Origin: CAZITB01 sp964542055
GTDB taxonomy: Bacteria > Planctomycetota > Phycisphaerae > Sedimentisphaerales > CAMDDF01
Direction: 5' to 3'
DNA length: 53,874 nt
Assembly (NCBI GenBank): GCA_964542055.1
Contig: CAZITB010000002.1
Coordinates: forward strand, 1 to 53,874
Shown here one piece after another: positions 23,561 through 33,262 of this stretch. Each line of letters begins with the position of its first letter. The stretch's first letter is position 1. The translations under genes were made by a program, and so were the position numbers. Under the pieces are notes generated by a model that worked only from the letters and a program-made list of their open reading frames with translations, searched no databases and was not told the origin of the DNA.

Positions 23561-23670
23561 GGGTGGTTCTAGTAATTGCTTTTGTGCGGCAAGTAAAAGA
23601 TTTTTGGCTTCTGGCAAGAAACAAAAAGATTAGCTTGTTCGCCAAAATGAATTATTAGAGGTGCCCTTAA
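23557..23670. mobile_element. MITE-like element flanked by TTAA
   Basis: A 106-base non-coding unit (23561-23666) is bounded by TTAA on both sides. Its ends are imperfect inverted repeats: GGGTGGTTCTAGTAATT on the left and, read from the other strand, GGGCACCTCTAATAATT on the right (12 of 17 identical, 16 of 21 with TTAA). It carries no gene. It fills the space between two convergent genes, and the stop codons of both (TAA of the reductase and of fliD) fall within the TTAA duplications. A diverged relative of its right half is at 34845-34923. Confidence 0.6.
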
Positions 23671-25757
23671 ATACCGCTAAACTGCTGCTGGATCATTGTC
23701 AGATATTTCTCCATACGGGCAAATCTGGCATTCAATCTTTCACGTTCCCGATCGAGCCTTTTCTGTTCGCGTTCGATGGCTGTGTCGAGATTTTCAATTT
23801 TTCGATTCATTCCATCTTGGCTAAGTTTTATTCTGCCATCCGAAGAATCCAGAAAATCCCCCAAAATATTCTCGATATCCTTTGCAAGGCCCTGCTTTAC
23901 TCTAACAACTCCCGTATAAGTTGTATCCTGCGAAAGATCAACAGTAAACTGCAAGCCATATTCGGGATAAAGAGGCTCACCTGAAAATTGCGCCGCATAG
24001 TTTGCATACTCAGGGTCATCCTCCGTATAAAGCGGAGGATCGGGCATAGTATCTCTTTCAAGACTGCCGGTAACAACCCCATATTCAGACCAGGTCGCAT
24101 CTCGCCACTCAGTCTCATCGTCCTTTTTAATCTTTGCAGAAGTAATTACTCCCCCGCTAACTGTTACCTGCACATCATAATTACCTGCCTCGGTTTCATT
24201 AGTAGAAGAATAAAATTTCAAAGCTGCATTATTTGTTGAACCCGTTTTTTGAGCACCAAACAATCCCAAAACATCATCATAATTTTCAACAATTGCCTCA
24301 TCGAACTTAGCTTTATCGAATTCCAGCATTCCATCAGACTGCAAAGAAAGCCCAACTTCGCTGGCATATTTAAAAGTATCATACTCATCTACAAATCCAT
24401 TAGCTGCCAAAGTAAGCGGCTGACGAAGAACATTTTTCACACTTCGAGTCATGTAATCGCCAATAAGTTTACCCGCTTCGCCTGTCTGCTCGTTATAGTC
24501 GGTTTGCGTTTTTATAAACGTCATAAGTGTATTATATTTGTTTACCATCTCATCGATATCTGATTTGAGAGTGTCGGTATTCCTGGTAAGACCAAGCTCA
24601 ACAGTTCCCCCCGCAGTAGTGTTGTGCAGATTCAAGGTTACGCCTGAAATCACATTATCAATAGTGTTCCCGCTGTTAGTGATCCACTGGTCAACTCCGG
24701 AAGGATAACCATCAACTTTTATCTGTGAATCCGCGGCTTGCTGAACATGTGCATAATTGTCAACTGCACTGGGATCAAGCGATGCGATCATTTCAGTCGA
24801 GTACTGTCCGCCGGCAACTTCAGCACTGAAAGTGGGCATTGTGAGTGCGGCTGTACCCCCTGCATCTGCAGAAAACTCTAATGAAAGATTCGTTGTACTG
24901 GCTCCGCTTGCATCATCGATAAGCTGAATTTTGCCATTTACCAGTTTTGCCGTTGCCGTTCCTTCAAATGCTTTGTTAATTTCATTTACAACTACTTCAA
25001 GAGTAGTATTATTGGTTACTGAAAAACTAGCCAGAGTGTTCCCGCCCGGCCCGTCTTTTATTACAATCGAATCAGTCGTACCCAACTCGCCTGAAAATTG
25101 ATCGAGGCTGATAACTTTGGTAGAAAGGCTTGCTTCACCGGATGAACTCGTAAAAGCAGTGTCAGCAACCAGTTTTTGCGTAGTGCTGGTGTTCAATTTT
25201 ATCGCATAATCGCTGCCGCTGTCTTGTCCGCTGAGCACCATGTGCCATTTATTGTCGTACTTGATCATAGACGCGGTCACACCCGGATTTTCAGGATCAT
25301 TGTTGATAAGACCAACCAAATCTTCAAGGGTTGTTTCTTCAGTGGTTTGAATTACAGTTTCTTCATGGTTATAAGAAAAAATGAATTTGCCCTGCCCTAC
25401 ATAACTTGTTTTATAATCAAATCCGCTGTGAATATACTTGTCGGATGTGGCGAGCCGACCAACTTCAATCGAGGCAGTGCCCTCAAAAGCGTTACTCGAA
25501 GCAGAAGCAGTTACGGCATCTTCGTTACTGGAAGTTACCACAAAACTTTTCATCTTGGTTTGACTTGAAAGCTTTTTGATGGCAGCCTCAAAATCCTGAA
25601 GCTTCATTTTCAGATCATTATAAGATGTTCTTTTGCCATCAGCTTCTTCTCGCCGCTTCTGATAAAGGTTAAGCCTTCGGCTATTGGCCATTATAAGCTG
25701 ATCGATCATCGCTTTTGTATCGATTCCCGTATTTAAACCTGGCAATTGAATACTCAT
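23667..25757 (-). CDS. fliD: Flagellar filament capping protein FliD
   Basis: The 696-residue cap protein sits at the tip of the filament and guides flagellin assembly. The N-terminal IQLPGLNTGIDTKAMIDQLIMANSRRLNLYQKRREEADGK is the FliD_N signature. The C-terminal coiled-coil region (GRIKLSQDGMNRKIENLDTAIEREQKRLDRERERLNARFARMEKYLTMIQQQFSGI) is classical. The middle is expanded with serine/threonine-rich, surface-type sequence, which explains the length above the enterobacterial 470. AGGAA precedes the ATG. It is the last gene of the cluster driven from 34795-34810, 92 bases after the giant glycosyltransferase gene. Confidence 0.96.
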   Translation of the reverse strand: MSIQLPGLNTGIDTKAMIDQLIMANSRRLNLYQKRREEADGKRTSYNDLKMKLQDFEAAIKKLSSQTKMKSFVVTSSNEDAVTASASSNAFEGTASIEVGRLATSDKYIHSGFDYKTSYVGQGKFIFSYNHEETVIQTTEETTLEDLVGLINNDPENPGVTASMIKYDNKWHMVLSGQDSGSDYAIKLNTSTTQKLVADTAFTSSSGEASLSTKVISLDQFSGELGTTDSIVIKDGPGGNTLASFSVTNNTTLEVVVNEINKAFEGTATAKLVNGKIQLIDDASGASTTNLSLEFSADAGGTAALTMPTFSAEVAGGQYSTEMIASLDPSAVDNYAHVQQAADSQIKVDGYPSGVDQWITNSGNTIDNVISGVTLNLHNTTAGGTVELGLTRNTDTLKSDIDEMVNKYNTLMTFIKTQTDYNEQTGEAGKLIGDYMTRSVKNVLRQPLTLAANGFVDEYDTFKYASEVGLSLQSDGMLEFDKAKFDEAIVENYDDVLGLFGAQKTGSTNNAALKFYSSTNETEAGNYDVQVTVSGGVITSAKIKKDDETEWRDATWSEYGVVTGSLERDTMPDPPLYTEDDPEYANYAAQFSGEPLYPEYGLQFTVDLSQDTTYTGVVRVKQGLAKDIENILGDFLDSSDGRIKLSQDGMNRKIENLDTAIEREQKRLDRERERLNARFARMEKYLTMIQQQFSGI

Positions 25758-25849
25758 ATCAGTTCCTACAGTTAAATGTCATATCTATTTATCGGCAAAA
25801 AACCGAATTAGATAAATTTAAAATGATTCCTTTAAAATTTCGCGTTATT

Positions 25850-28800
25850 TCAGTTTATTATCGGCTCTTTAGCCGTTTTCGGCTGGTTTATAATATTTTC
25901 TATCTTTTGGGCAACCGCTTGCGGGGAATACTTACTAAGTACATTTTGCTTGGCATTGTCACTAAATTGCTGCCATATCTGCCGATTGTCGTAAAGCTCG
26001 ATGCATCTTTGGGCAAAAATCTCCGGATCATCAGCAATAAAGCAGTCTCTTCCGTCAACCAAATCAAAACCTTCTCTTCCTATACCAGTGCTTACGACAG
26101 GCGTACCCGCAACCGCGGCAGAACCAATCTTGCCTTTCATTCCAGCACCATAAGTCAAAGGACATACAAACTCCCGATAGTTAGCCATAGCAATTTCTGC
26201 ATTCTCAACAAAACCGATTACTCGAATACATGGATTTTTTTCGAGCATTTCCTGGAAAGGCTCATTGCCGTAACCCAAAATATCGAATCTGATATCTCCA
26301 CGCTGCTTGAGGATCAACGGAAGAACTTTGGAAATAAACCATATAACCGCATCTTTGTTATGAGTTATTTTCATACTACCAATAAAACAGATATTTTTTC
26401 GCTGATTGTAATCAGGATTGTAACTGATTGCCTCATGAATATTTGGTATGATATCTACATTGCAATCGATCATCTTATTGATATCTTGCTTTTCTTGTTG
26501 GGTTACAACAGTTACAGTATCAACTTGAGGGTAGATTATATTTTCGTATTCAAGTAAACCATTGGCTAATGTCTGATCGGCCAAATCACCTGTAATCTGA
26601 TATTTTCGTAAATATTTTTTGTAGTGGAAATCCATTGTGTCAGCTATAATTTTTGTAGATGGATTAACGGATATAAAATGATCAACTAATGTTTTAGCAA
26701 CTTTCAGATCATTCTTATGCCACAAATTCGTCATCCACAAACAATCCGTATTCATCGTATCGGCCCTGCTGAAATGATTTAGCATATTGTTTTCAAACAT
26801 CGGCACAAAACTGAATCTTACTTTTCCATCATATTCCTCAATATACTTGCAGTCACAGTCAGTAACATTATAATAAACAAAATCGATCAGATAACCCTTT
26901 TCGATAAGTATTTTCACAATTTGATGAACTCTTACATTTGAGCTTCCAACATCATAAAAAGGTATTGTCGAACTGACAAAAGTTATATGTTTCTTCGGCG
27001 AATTATTGACATCCAATTTCTCTACTGAAAAATCTTTGACATGCTCTGAAACAGATTTATTTACACTGTCATTCAATGATAATTTACCTGACTTGATATC
27101 CCCTGCCTGTTCTAAATAACCTTGCAGCCAGAAACCAAAAAAACATTCTTTATATAATGTATATAATGCCTGTTTCAAAGTTGGAGTTAAAAATTTCTCC
27201 GGATCATTAGAATTTTGCAATTGATTTTCAAAATCAATTATCTTATTGGACCACTGGGAAAGATAACCTCTATAATTTTCATTATAAATCTGTTCAGCAT
27301 TTTCAAGTCCATATCTTTTATTAATAATCTCCGGATGTTTTTGTGCTACGATATATAAAGCTCTGCCCTGCTTTATTCTTCTTTCACAAAACTCTTTGAA
27401 ATTGATTGGCCGCAAAATATAGCTTTTGGCATTGGCATTATATAAAATTCTGATATTTCGGTTGAGCATTCTACATGCCAACTCTGTATCTTCATAGCCA
27501 AAACGCAAACGTGTATCAAAAGGACCTTCCAGAGAATTCAGCAGAGACTTTTTAGCGGATATCAATCCCCCCCACCATTTCCAGACATCATAAAATTGCC
27601 CATGCTGCATCCTTGAATAGCCAAAATACTCTCCTCCAACTCCGGTCACATAATCCATCATCGGAGTAATTTTAATATTCTCCTGCCAATCCAGATGACC
27701 TAAAACCGCAACCGCTTCATCAGGATTTTGCTGATGAGCCACTATATGCTCAGAAATCAATTGAGGTGAAGGAATATCATCATCATCACTGAAAAGTATT
27801 ATTTCACCATTGGCACAGCTTATTCCGTTATTTCGAGCAGCCGCAAGACCAGAATTATTTTGATAAAGATATACGATGTTCATAGATTTGCGGAATCGAT
27901 CCACAATAGATTCCGACTTCGGCGAAGAACCATCATCCACGACAACAACTTCAAAATCATTTTTAGAACAATCCTGGTTAGAAAAACCCTCAAGAACTTT
28001 TTCAAGCAAATCATGCCTATTATATGTTGTCAGCACAACCGATAGAATTGGCTTGTTTTCTTTTATAGTTTGATTCAATTTACTTTTATGTTCTTTGAAA
28101 TGACTTTTCTGTAAATTCAAAATATCATCTTTAGTTACGCAATCAAACTTATCACGATTTTTGTCTAAAACAACACGTGTACCATAAAATTGATGATAAA
28201 CAATACCACCATATTCTGAACCAATTATAGATTTGACTGGTTTGTTCGAAAGTTTGAAATAATGCAGCTTTTTACCTGCCTTAAGCAGCTGCATTGAAAC
28301 ATATTCGCCTGCATCCCAATGTGTTTTGCCAAGTTTATTTATATCATCATCATTGGGCCAGTTGGGCTTGAACGTCATCTGATAATTAAAAAAGTCTTCT
28401 AACTTCATCGCCATACAGGCAGGATGAACATAATTTCTATGATGATATATCCCGCTTGCTGCTGTTTCATTGTTAATCGGTTCTATCATCCTGCTCATCC
28501 AATTAGGATCTATAGGATGAGCATCAGAATCCATTACTATCACATATTTAGTACGCACATATTTCATTGCCAGATCAAGTGCCGGACCATGCCCTATGTT
28601 CTTATCCAACTCAATAAGCCTTACGCCTTTTTGGCTCTTTAAAAATTCACGCGATCCATCCGTCGAACCATTATCTACGACTATAATCTCAAATGGAAGG
28701 TCGCCGCACTCGATTACTTTCTCCACACAAAGCTTGATAAAATCAATCGTATTATAATTAACCGAGACAACTGTAACCATTGGATATTTTCTTCTTCGAC

Positions 28801-30745
28801 AAGCTGCTTCTAATGCCTTCTTTGCAAGCCTATCCTGTTCTTGCGATTTGCTCGCAGATATCGACCCCCCCCAGGAACGCAGCTTATACAATGGTTCCGG
28901 GATGTTTCTCAAACCACCAACTTCGCTAAGCCTCAACCACAGATCATAATCGAGCGAATACTTATAACTTTCATCATAACCCATAATTTGCTTTAAAGCT
29001 GCCATTCTGATCATAGATGACCCATGAGCAACAGCATTGCTGATCATAAGACGGTTATGGATTTGCTCAGGTTCCGTTACAGGCTTCCATGTATTAAGCT
29101 CTTCACCCTTTTCATCTATCCATTGAACCCAACTGCCAACCGCAACCAATTCCGGCTGCTGCTGTAATACTTTAAGCTGTTTTTCAAATCTATCCGACAC
29201 AGAAATATCATCCGCATCACTGCGAACAATATATTCTCCCCGACATAAGCCCAGCCCAATATTAGCTGATTTACAGGGACCAAGATTTTCAGAATTACGA
29301 TAAATAAATGTACGTGCATCTTTCATTTCTCTGAGTATCTCAGGAGTACTGTCGCTGCTGCAATCATCAACTATAATAACTTCAAAATCCTGAAATCTTT
29401 GATTATAAATACTTTCCAAAGTTTCACGAATAAATCTTTCACCATTATAAACACATATAAGAACACTTATAAGCGGTTTATCGGTAGAATCCAAATTTTC
29501 TAAATTCCCCGGAAGCATTGCCTTTTGTCCAAATGGCCCACCGCCATAAAATCTTTTTGCCATTTTATTATGGCCCTGCAAATAAACCAACCCTCTATCA
29601 TCAATTAATTCATATCTTCTTTCTTTAAGAACCTGACGGTAAAGTTCACTATCTGGCATTCCAACAAAGATATTGGGCCAAACTATCGTGGGTTTGATTT
29701 CATTCAGTAAATCCTGTGTAATCTTAATGTCATCTTCAGTTTCACCCGGGATTCCAACAATCATACTAGCAGCAGTTTTGACATTGTACTTATTGCAAAG
29801 TTCAAAAGCTTTCTTGATTTGCTCGACAGTTATGTCTTTGTTGATTAAATCCAGAATACGCTGAGAACCGCTTTCCACGCCAAAATAAAAACCTTTAACA
29901 CCTGCCTTGACCATCATTTCAATGGATTCTTCATCAATGGTCGAAACCCTGCTCTCACACGCCCATGGAATATTCAATTTTCTTTCAACCATCAGTTCGC
30001 AAAACGTCCTAAGCCTTTTACGATGAAGCGTAAAATTATCCTCGCGAAAATATATACCCTTCGCCCCATAATTTTCAATCAAATCTTGAATATCATCAAC
30101 AACTCGTTCTGCACTGAAGTACGTATACTTTTTACCCCAGATTGAACGAACCGAACAAAATGAACAGTTAAATGGACAGCTTCTGCTTGTATTCATATTG
30201 TAAACAGGCGTCTGATCGAACCATTCCATGTCCCATTTATAATCCATCTTTGCAAAGACATCCCATGCCGGCGATGGAAGTTCATCCAGATTTTCTATCT
30301 GCGGATAGCGTACTATTCTTTGGCTAACTCGACCTTCAACTATGTCAATAATTGCCTTTTCACCTTCACCCTGAACAACAAAATCAACATAATTCGGTAT
30401 CGTATCGGTAGCGACCGTAGTATGAGGTCCGCCAAGAATGATCTTACCATCCCACTTTTTTTGCTGCCTTAGGGATTCCATCACTTTAAGCATTCTTAAA
30501 GTATCCCTGAAACATATCGTATTGGCGTATATGCCTACAAAATCGATTTTATTATCGATAAGATAACCAGTTTCCAAAAAATCGCTGGGCTTTAAATAAT
30601 TATCTATAAAATAAACTTCATGGCCCGCATTTCTCAATACAGATATGAGAAAACCGATTCCGATCGGCATTCTTTTTTCAGCTGTTGAAAATGGTGACTG
30701 TTCCGGAGCAGCTGATGTTGTAAGAAGAATTCTTTTTTTTTCCAT
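25850..30745 (-). CDS. Giant B12-binding radical-SAM / multi-domain glycosyltransferase fusion
   Basis: This 1631-residue protein strings five or six enzyme-like modules together. Residues 1-135 are a cobalamin-binding-like Rossmann domain (IILGGPHTTVATDTIPNYVDFVVQGEGEKA). Residues about 185-400 are a radical-SAM domain with the cluster cysteines at 190, 194 and 197 (CPFNCSFC). Three GT2 (GT-A) domains follow at about 424-640, 655-860 and 899-1120, each with its nucleotide-sugar motif (DADD at 510, DSDAH at 739 and DDDD at 987). Residues about 1253-1620 form a GT4-like GT-B domain ending in GMKGKIGSAAVAGTPVVSTGIGREGF. No signal or membrane helix is seen, so it is cytosolic. It lies between a FliT-like gene and fliD in a flagellar transcript. 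A role in building and attaching a modified glycan on flagellin or FliD is inference. Composition is more AT-rich than the flg genes. Confidence 0.85.
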   Translation of the reverse strand: MEKKRILLTTSAAPEQSPFSTAEKRMPIGIGFLISVLRNAGHEVYFIDNYLKPSDFLETGYLIDNKIDFVGIYANTICFRDTLRMLKVMESLRQQKKWDGKIILGGPHTTVATDTIPNYVDFVVQGEGEKAIIDIVEGRVSQRIVRYPQIENLDELPSPAWDVFAKMDYKWDMEWFDQTPVYNMNTSRSCPFNCSFCSVRSIWGKKYTYFSAERVVDDIQDLIENYGAKGIYFREDNFTLHRKRLRTFCELMVERKLNIPWACESRVSTIDEESIEMMVKAGVKGFYFGVESGSQRILDLINKDITVEQIKKAFELCNKYNVKTAASMIVGIPGETEDDIKITQDLLNEIKPTIVWPNIFVGMPDSELYRQVLKERRYELIDDRGLVYLQGHNKMAKRFYGGGPFGQKAMLPGNLENLDSTDKPLISVLICVYNGERFIRETLESIYNQRFQDFEVIIVDDCSSDSTPEILREMKDARTFIYRNSENLGPCKSANIGLGLCRGEYIVRSDADDISVSDRFEKQLKVLQQQPELVAVGSWVQWIDEKGEELNTWKPVTEPEQIHNRLMISNAVAHGSSMIRMAALKQIMGYDESYKYSLDYDLWLRLSEVGGLRNIPEPLYKLRSWGGSISASKSQEQDRLAKKALEAACRRRKYPMVTVVSVNYNTIDFIKLCVEKVIECGDLPFEIIVVDNGSTDGSREFLKSQKGVRLIELDKNIGHGPALDLAMKYVRTKYVIVMDSDAHPIDPNWMSRMIEPINNETAASGIYHHRNYVHPACMAMKLEDFFNYQMTFKPNWPNDDDINKLGKTHWDAGEYVSMQLLKAGKKLHYFKLSNKPVKSIIGSEYGGIVYHQFYGTRVVLDKNRDKFDCVTKDDILNLQKSHFKEHKSKLNQTIKENKPILSVVLTTYNRHDLLEKVLEGFSNQDCSKNDFEVVVVDDGSSPKSESIVDRFRKSMNIVYLYQNNSGLAAARNNGISCANGEIILFSDDDDIPSPQLISEHIVAHQQNPDEAVAVLGHLDWQENIKITPMMDYVTGVGGEYFGYSRMQHGQFYDVWKWWGGLISAKKSLLNSLEGPFDTRLRFGYEDTELACRMLNRNIRILYNANAKSYILRPINFKEFCERRIKQGRALYIVAQKHPEIINKRYGLENAEQIYNENYRGYLSQWSNKIIDFENQLQNSNDPEKFLTPTLKQALYTLYKECFFGFWLQGYLEQAGDIKSGKLSLNDSVNKSVSEHVKDFSVEKLDVNNSPKKHITFVSSTIPFYDVGSSNVRVHQIVKILIEKGYLIDFVYYNVTDCDCKYIEEYDGKVRFSFVPMFENNMLNHFSRADTMNTDCLWMTNLWHKNDLKVAKTLVDHFISVNPSTKIIADTMDFHYKKYLRKYQITGDLADQTLANGLLEYENIIYPQVDTVTVVTQQEKQDINKMIDCNVDIIPNIHEAISYNPDYNQRKNICFIGSMKITHNKDAVIWFISKVLPLILKQRGDIRFDILGYGNEPFQEMLEKNPCIRVIGFVENAEIAMANYREFVCPLTYGAGMKGKIGSAAVAGTPVVSTGIGREGFDLVDGRDCFIADDPEIFAQRCIELYDNRQIWQQFSDNAKQNVLSKYSPQAVAQKIENIINQPKTAKEPIIN

Positions 30746-30760
30746 TTTTTTAATCTTTAA

Positions 30761-31066
30761 CTATTTATTATTTGCGTAAGCTCCCAAAGCCTGCCTCGAT
30801 TTCTTTATCTGCTGAAGTTTCTCTGCTATTTCCGCCCTTGCGGTAGTAATCGTCATATCAAGCTGTTTATATAATGACTGAATACTTTTCTTCTGCCGCT
30901 TAAATTCCGGCTTCTCCAGCAGCTTATTAGCCTTTACGTACTCAGCGATCCCGCTGGTCTGCTGTGCAATCTCCATAGCCTTATCAATATCATAAGCCCG
31001 GTTCAAATCGATTTGCATCTGCAGATTACTTTCAAGCATATCAACGGCTTGTTTTTCATTACCCAT
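30761..31066 (-). CDS. Small helical protein, possible FliT/FlgN-like flagellar chaperone
   Basis: The roughly 101-residue protein is all-helical and charged. Its end (AEIAEKLQQIKKSRQALGAYANN) recalls the C-terminal KxLRKGKKALxAY of FliT-type export chaperones. Its place, upstream of fliD on the same transcript, fits a chaperone for FliD or flagellin. The ATG at 31066 was chosen for its AAAGGTG ribosome-binding site; a GTG seven codons earlier is the alternative. The assignment is tentative because the similarity is short. Confidence 0.45.
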   Translation of the reverse strand: MGNEKQAVDMLESNLQMQIDLNRAYDIDKAMEIAQQTSGIAEYVKANKLLEKPEFKRQKKSIQSLYKQLDMTITTARAEIAEKLQQIKKSRQALGAYANNK

Positions 31067-31092
31067 AAATTCACCTTTCAAACTCACATACC

Positions 31093-31707
31093 TTAATTTA
31101 AATTTTTCAATCTGTGTTCCACTTCCTCAAGCACATTGGCAGCATCTTTGTTTTCAGGGTCATAAGCCAGAACCTTCTTTAACATATTCTGAGCCTTTTC
31201 AAGCTGACAATCTTTGGCATAGATCGAACCCAATGAAAACATCACCGCGATATCATCACTATGACACTGCAGGTAAGTTTCAAGGTAATATATCACTTTC
31301 GAAAACGAACCCATCTGGCAAGAAGCCTGAAACAAACCAAGCAACGCCGTCAAATTATCACTGTCAAGTTCAAGCGATTTTAGATAATTATCAAAAGATT
31401 CCACAAAGCTGCCCATCTGCTGATAAATCATCCCCAAACCGCAATATGTTTTAGCATTCTTTGGATTCAACCGCCTGGCGACTTTAAACGCAATTTCAGC
31501 ATCACTGAGATTCTGGGTCTGCATCGCGACAACACCCAACCCAAGATAAGGATCAGCTGCATCTCCATCGATACTGGCGGCATGCTCGAAACATTCCTTT
31601 GCCCGGTCATAATTTCCGATACTCACATGACACTGCCCAAGCTCGGTCAAAATTTCATAGTGTTGCCGTATCCCTTCTTCGGGAATCGTCTGTTCTAATG
31701 TGTCCAT
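31093..31707 (-). CDS. Tetratricopeptide-repeat protein
   Basis: The 204 residues are made almost entirely of five to six TPR units (for example GNYDRAKECFEHAASIDGDAADPYLGLGVVAMQTQNLSDAEIAFKVARRLNP read as paired helices). TPR proteins act as scaffolds; this one probably organises the glycosyltransferases or their protein substrate. Its start overlaps the end of the upstream GT2-TPR gene by 13 bases, so the two are translationally coupled. It could have arisen by splitting of a longer GT-TPR protein. Confidence 0.85.
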   Translation of the reverse strand: MDTLEQTIPEEGIRQHYEILTELGQCHVSIGNYDRAKECFEHAASIDGDAADPYLGLGVVAMQTQNLSDAEIAFKVARRLNPKNAKTYCGLGMIYQQMGSFVESFDNYLKSLELDSDNLTALLGLFQASCQMGSFSKVIYYLETYLQCHSDDIAVMFSLGSIYAKDCQLEKAQNMLKKVLAYDPENKDAANVLEEVEHRLKNLN

Positions 31708-33260
31708 ACTGCTGTTTTCCCTTCAATCAAATATTTAGCCGCCTCAAGCTGCTCAATGGCCTCTATCAAATTGTTTTGCTTATGATAAATTTTTCCCTGC
31801 AATAATAAAGTAGAAACCGTCGCCCTTTGTTCATTTACGCTTCGTAATATTTCGATGGCTTTATCAAGATAACCAGCCATGAAAAGTGCGTTCGCACACA
31901 TTGTATTCATCCACAAATCATTTCCATAATTTTGCCGGATGTAATCATAAAACTGCGCTGCCTTGACCCAGTCATTCTCAGCCTGTGCATCTTTAGCCGC
32001 ACATAGATGACTGTCAAACCCAAAACAATATTCCTCTATTTCAGCTTTCCTGATATCAAATCCACACGCAAGCAACGATTCCCTGATACCAAGCCCGGAA
32101 TTTTTCTGCCTTGCGTATTTCAAAACCTCAATCGGCATAACCGCCGCAAAATTCGCCTCTTCTGATTCTTCCAGCTCAATAACTTCAAATTTCCCGCTGT
32201 TAATCAAAGGATTCAAACCGCGTTCGATCCAGGCTTCTTTTATCGGATAGGTAGTATTTACCACCGCCACCAACTCACCTTCACACCTGCCAAGCACCGC
32301 ATCAACTTTTTGTGCGTCTGTAAGACCATTTCCCACACCATGCTTAACTAGTACAGGCATCTCAGTATTCATTTTTGATAACTGCTCGTGCTCCATAGGC
32401 AGATGAAGCTTATAGGGATAAAAGTTCTTCATCCACATATCCCGTATAGTCTTCCCAAGATTTTCATCAACCTCATCAGCCAACAAAATAATGGAAAGAT
32501 CCTTAATCTTCGACCACGGTTTCGGCGGCCTGGTTGTCTTGATCTCCAAAACGTTGCGTAAGTATTCGGCAGTATTTTTCCTTTGCTGAACACTTATCCG
32601 GTCACACTCTCCAACCGGGCCATAAAATTGCCCTGTGATTGTATGAACATGTTTAAAGTCTGCAAAAAATGCTGCTCGCCGGGTAAAATCCCAATCAATC
32701 AAAATCTTCAGATTCTCATTATATGGCCCCACCTTTTCAAGCAAATCCCTGCGGTGCATCAAACTCACATGCAGCGCGATATTGAAATGCAGCATAAACA
32801 TACGGTCAAAATCCCGTGTTATCTCAACATTTTTAGCAAGTATCGTCCTCGAACCATCCGCCTCAACCCGACAATGCGCCTTATATAAATCACTGTAAGC
32901 AACCTGGTATCTTTCACCATCTTCCAATACATCCACAAGTGTCCTGACATGATTGGGATAAAATTCGTCATCATCATCCAGGTAACAAATATATTTCCCA
33001 CTCGCCGCCGAAAGACCTTCATTAAGAGAATGAGCCTTGCCCTTGTTTACCCCCCTGTCGATAAATACTATCCTCGGATCATCGATACCTTTGACAATAT
33101 CATCAATCCTGTCCCCGCCATCCCTGATAAGCACGATCTCAAAGTTATCGTAATCCTGAGCCAACGCACTTTTCAACGCCTCTGGCAAATACCGCCTTCG
33201 ATTAAAGGTCGGCATCATAATGCTCACAGGCGGACTGGTTTTAGAGAAATTACAATTCAT
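31695..33260 (-). CDS. GT2 glycosyltransferase with C-terminal TPR segment
   Basis: The 521-residue protein has a GT-A domain at residues about 10-240: VSIMMPTFNRRRYLPEALKSAL, the nucleotide-sugar motif YLDDDDEFYP, and IDWDFTRRAAF, which supplies the acceptor-side acidic residues. The middle part (about 260-410) is a second, less clear domain. The last 110 residues are TPR-like (AENDWVKAAQFYDYIRQNYGN..., GYLDKAIEILRSVNEQ). No membrane segment is present. It starts two bases after the upstream GT-B gene. A cytosolic role in protein glycosylation is inferred from the flagellar context and from TPR fusion, as in O-GlcNAc transferase-like systems. Confidence 0.85.
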   Translation of the reverse strand: MNCNFSKTSPPVSIMMPTFNRRRYLPEALKSALAQDYDNFEIVLIRDGGDRIDDIVKGIDDPRIVFIDRGVNKGKAHSLNEGLSAASGKYICYLDDDDEFYPNHVRTLVDVLEDGERYQVAYSDLYKAHCRVEADGSRTILAKNVEITRDFDRMFMLHFNIALHVSLMHRRDLLEKVGPYNENLKILIDWDFTRRAAFFADFKHVHTITGQFYGPVGECDRISVQQRKNTAEYLRNVLEIKTTRPPKPWSKIKDLSIILLADEVDENLGKTIRDMWMKNFYPYKLHLPMEHEQLSKMNTEMPVLVKHGVGNGLTDAQKVDAVLGRCEGELVAVVNTTYPIKEAWIERGLNPLINSGKFEVIELEESEEANFAAVMPIEVLKYARQKNSGLGIRESLLACGFDIRKAEIEEYCFGFDSHLCAAKDAQAENDWVKAAQFYDYIRQNYGNDLWMNTMCANALFMAGYLDKAIEILRSVNEQRATVSTLLLQGKIYHKQNNLIEAIEQLEAAKYLIEGKTAVWTH

Positions 33261-33262
33261 TT

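Noticed and set aside
25715..26557. 280-codon open frame on the plus strand
   Set aside because: It lies antisense to the end of the giant glycosyltransferase gene and the start region of fliD, has no recognisable domain and low-complexity content. It is a shadow of the real genes.
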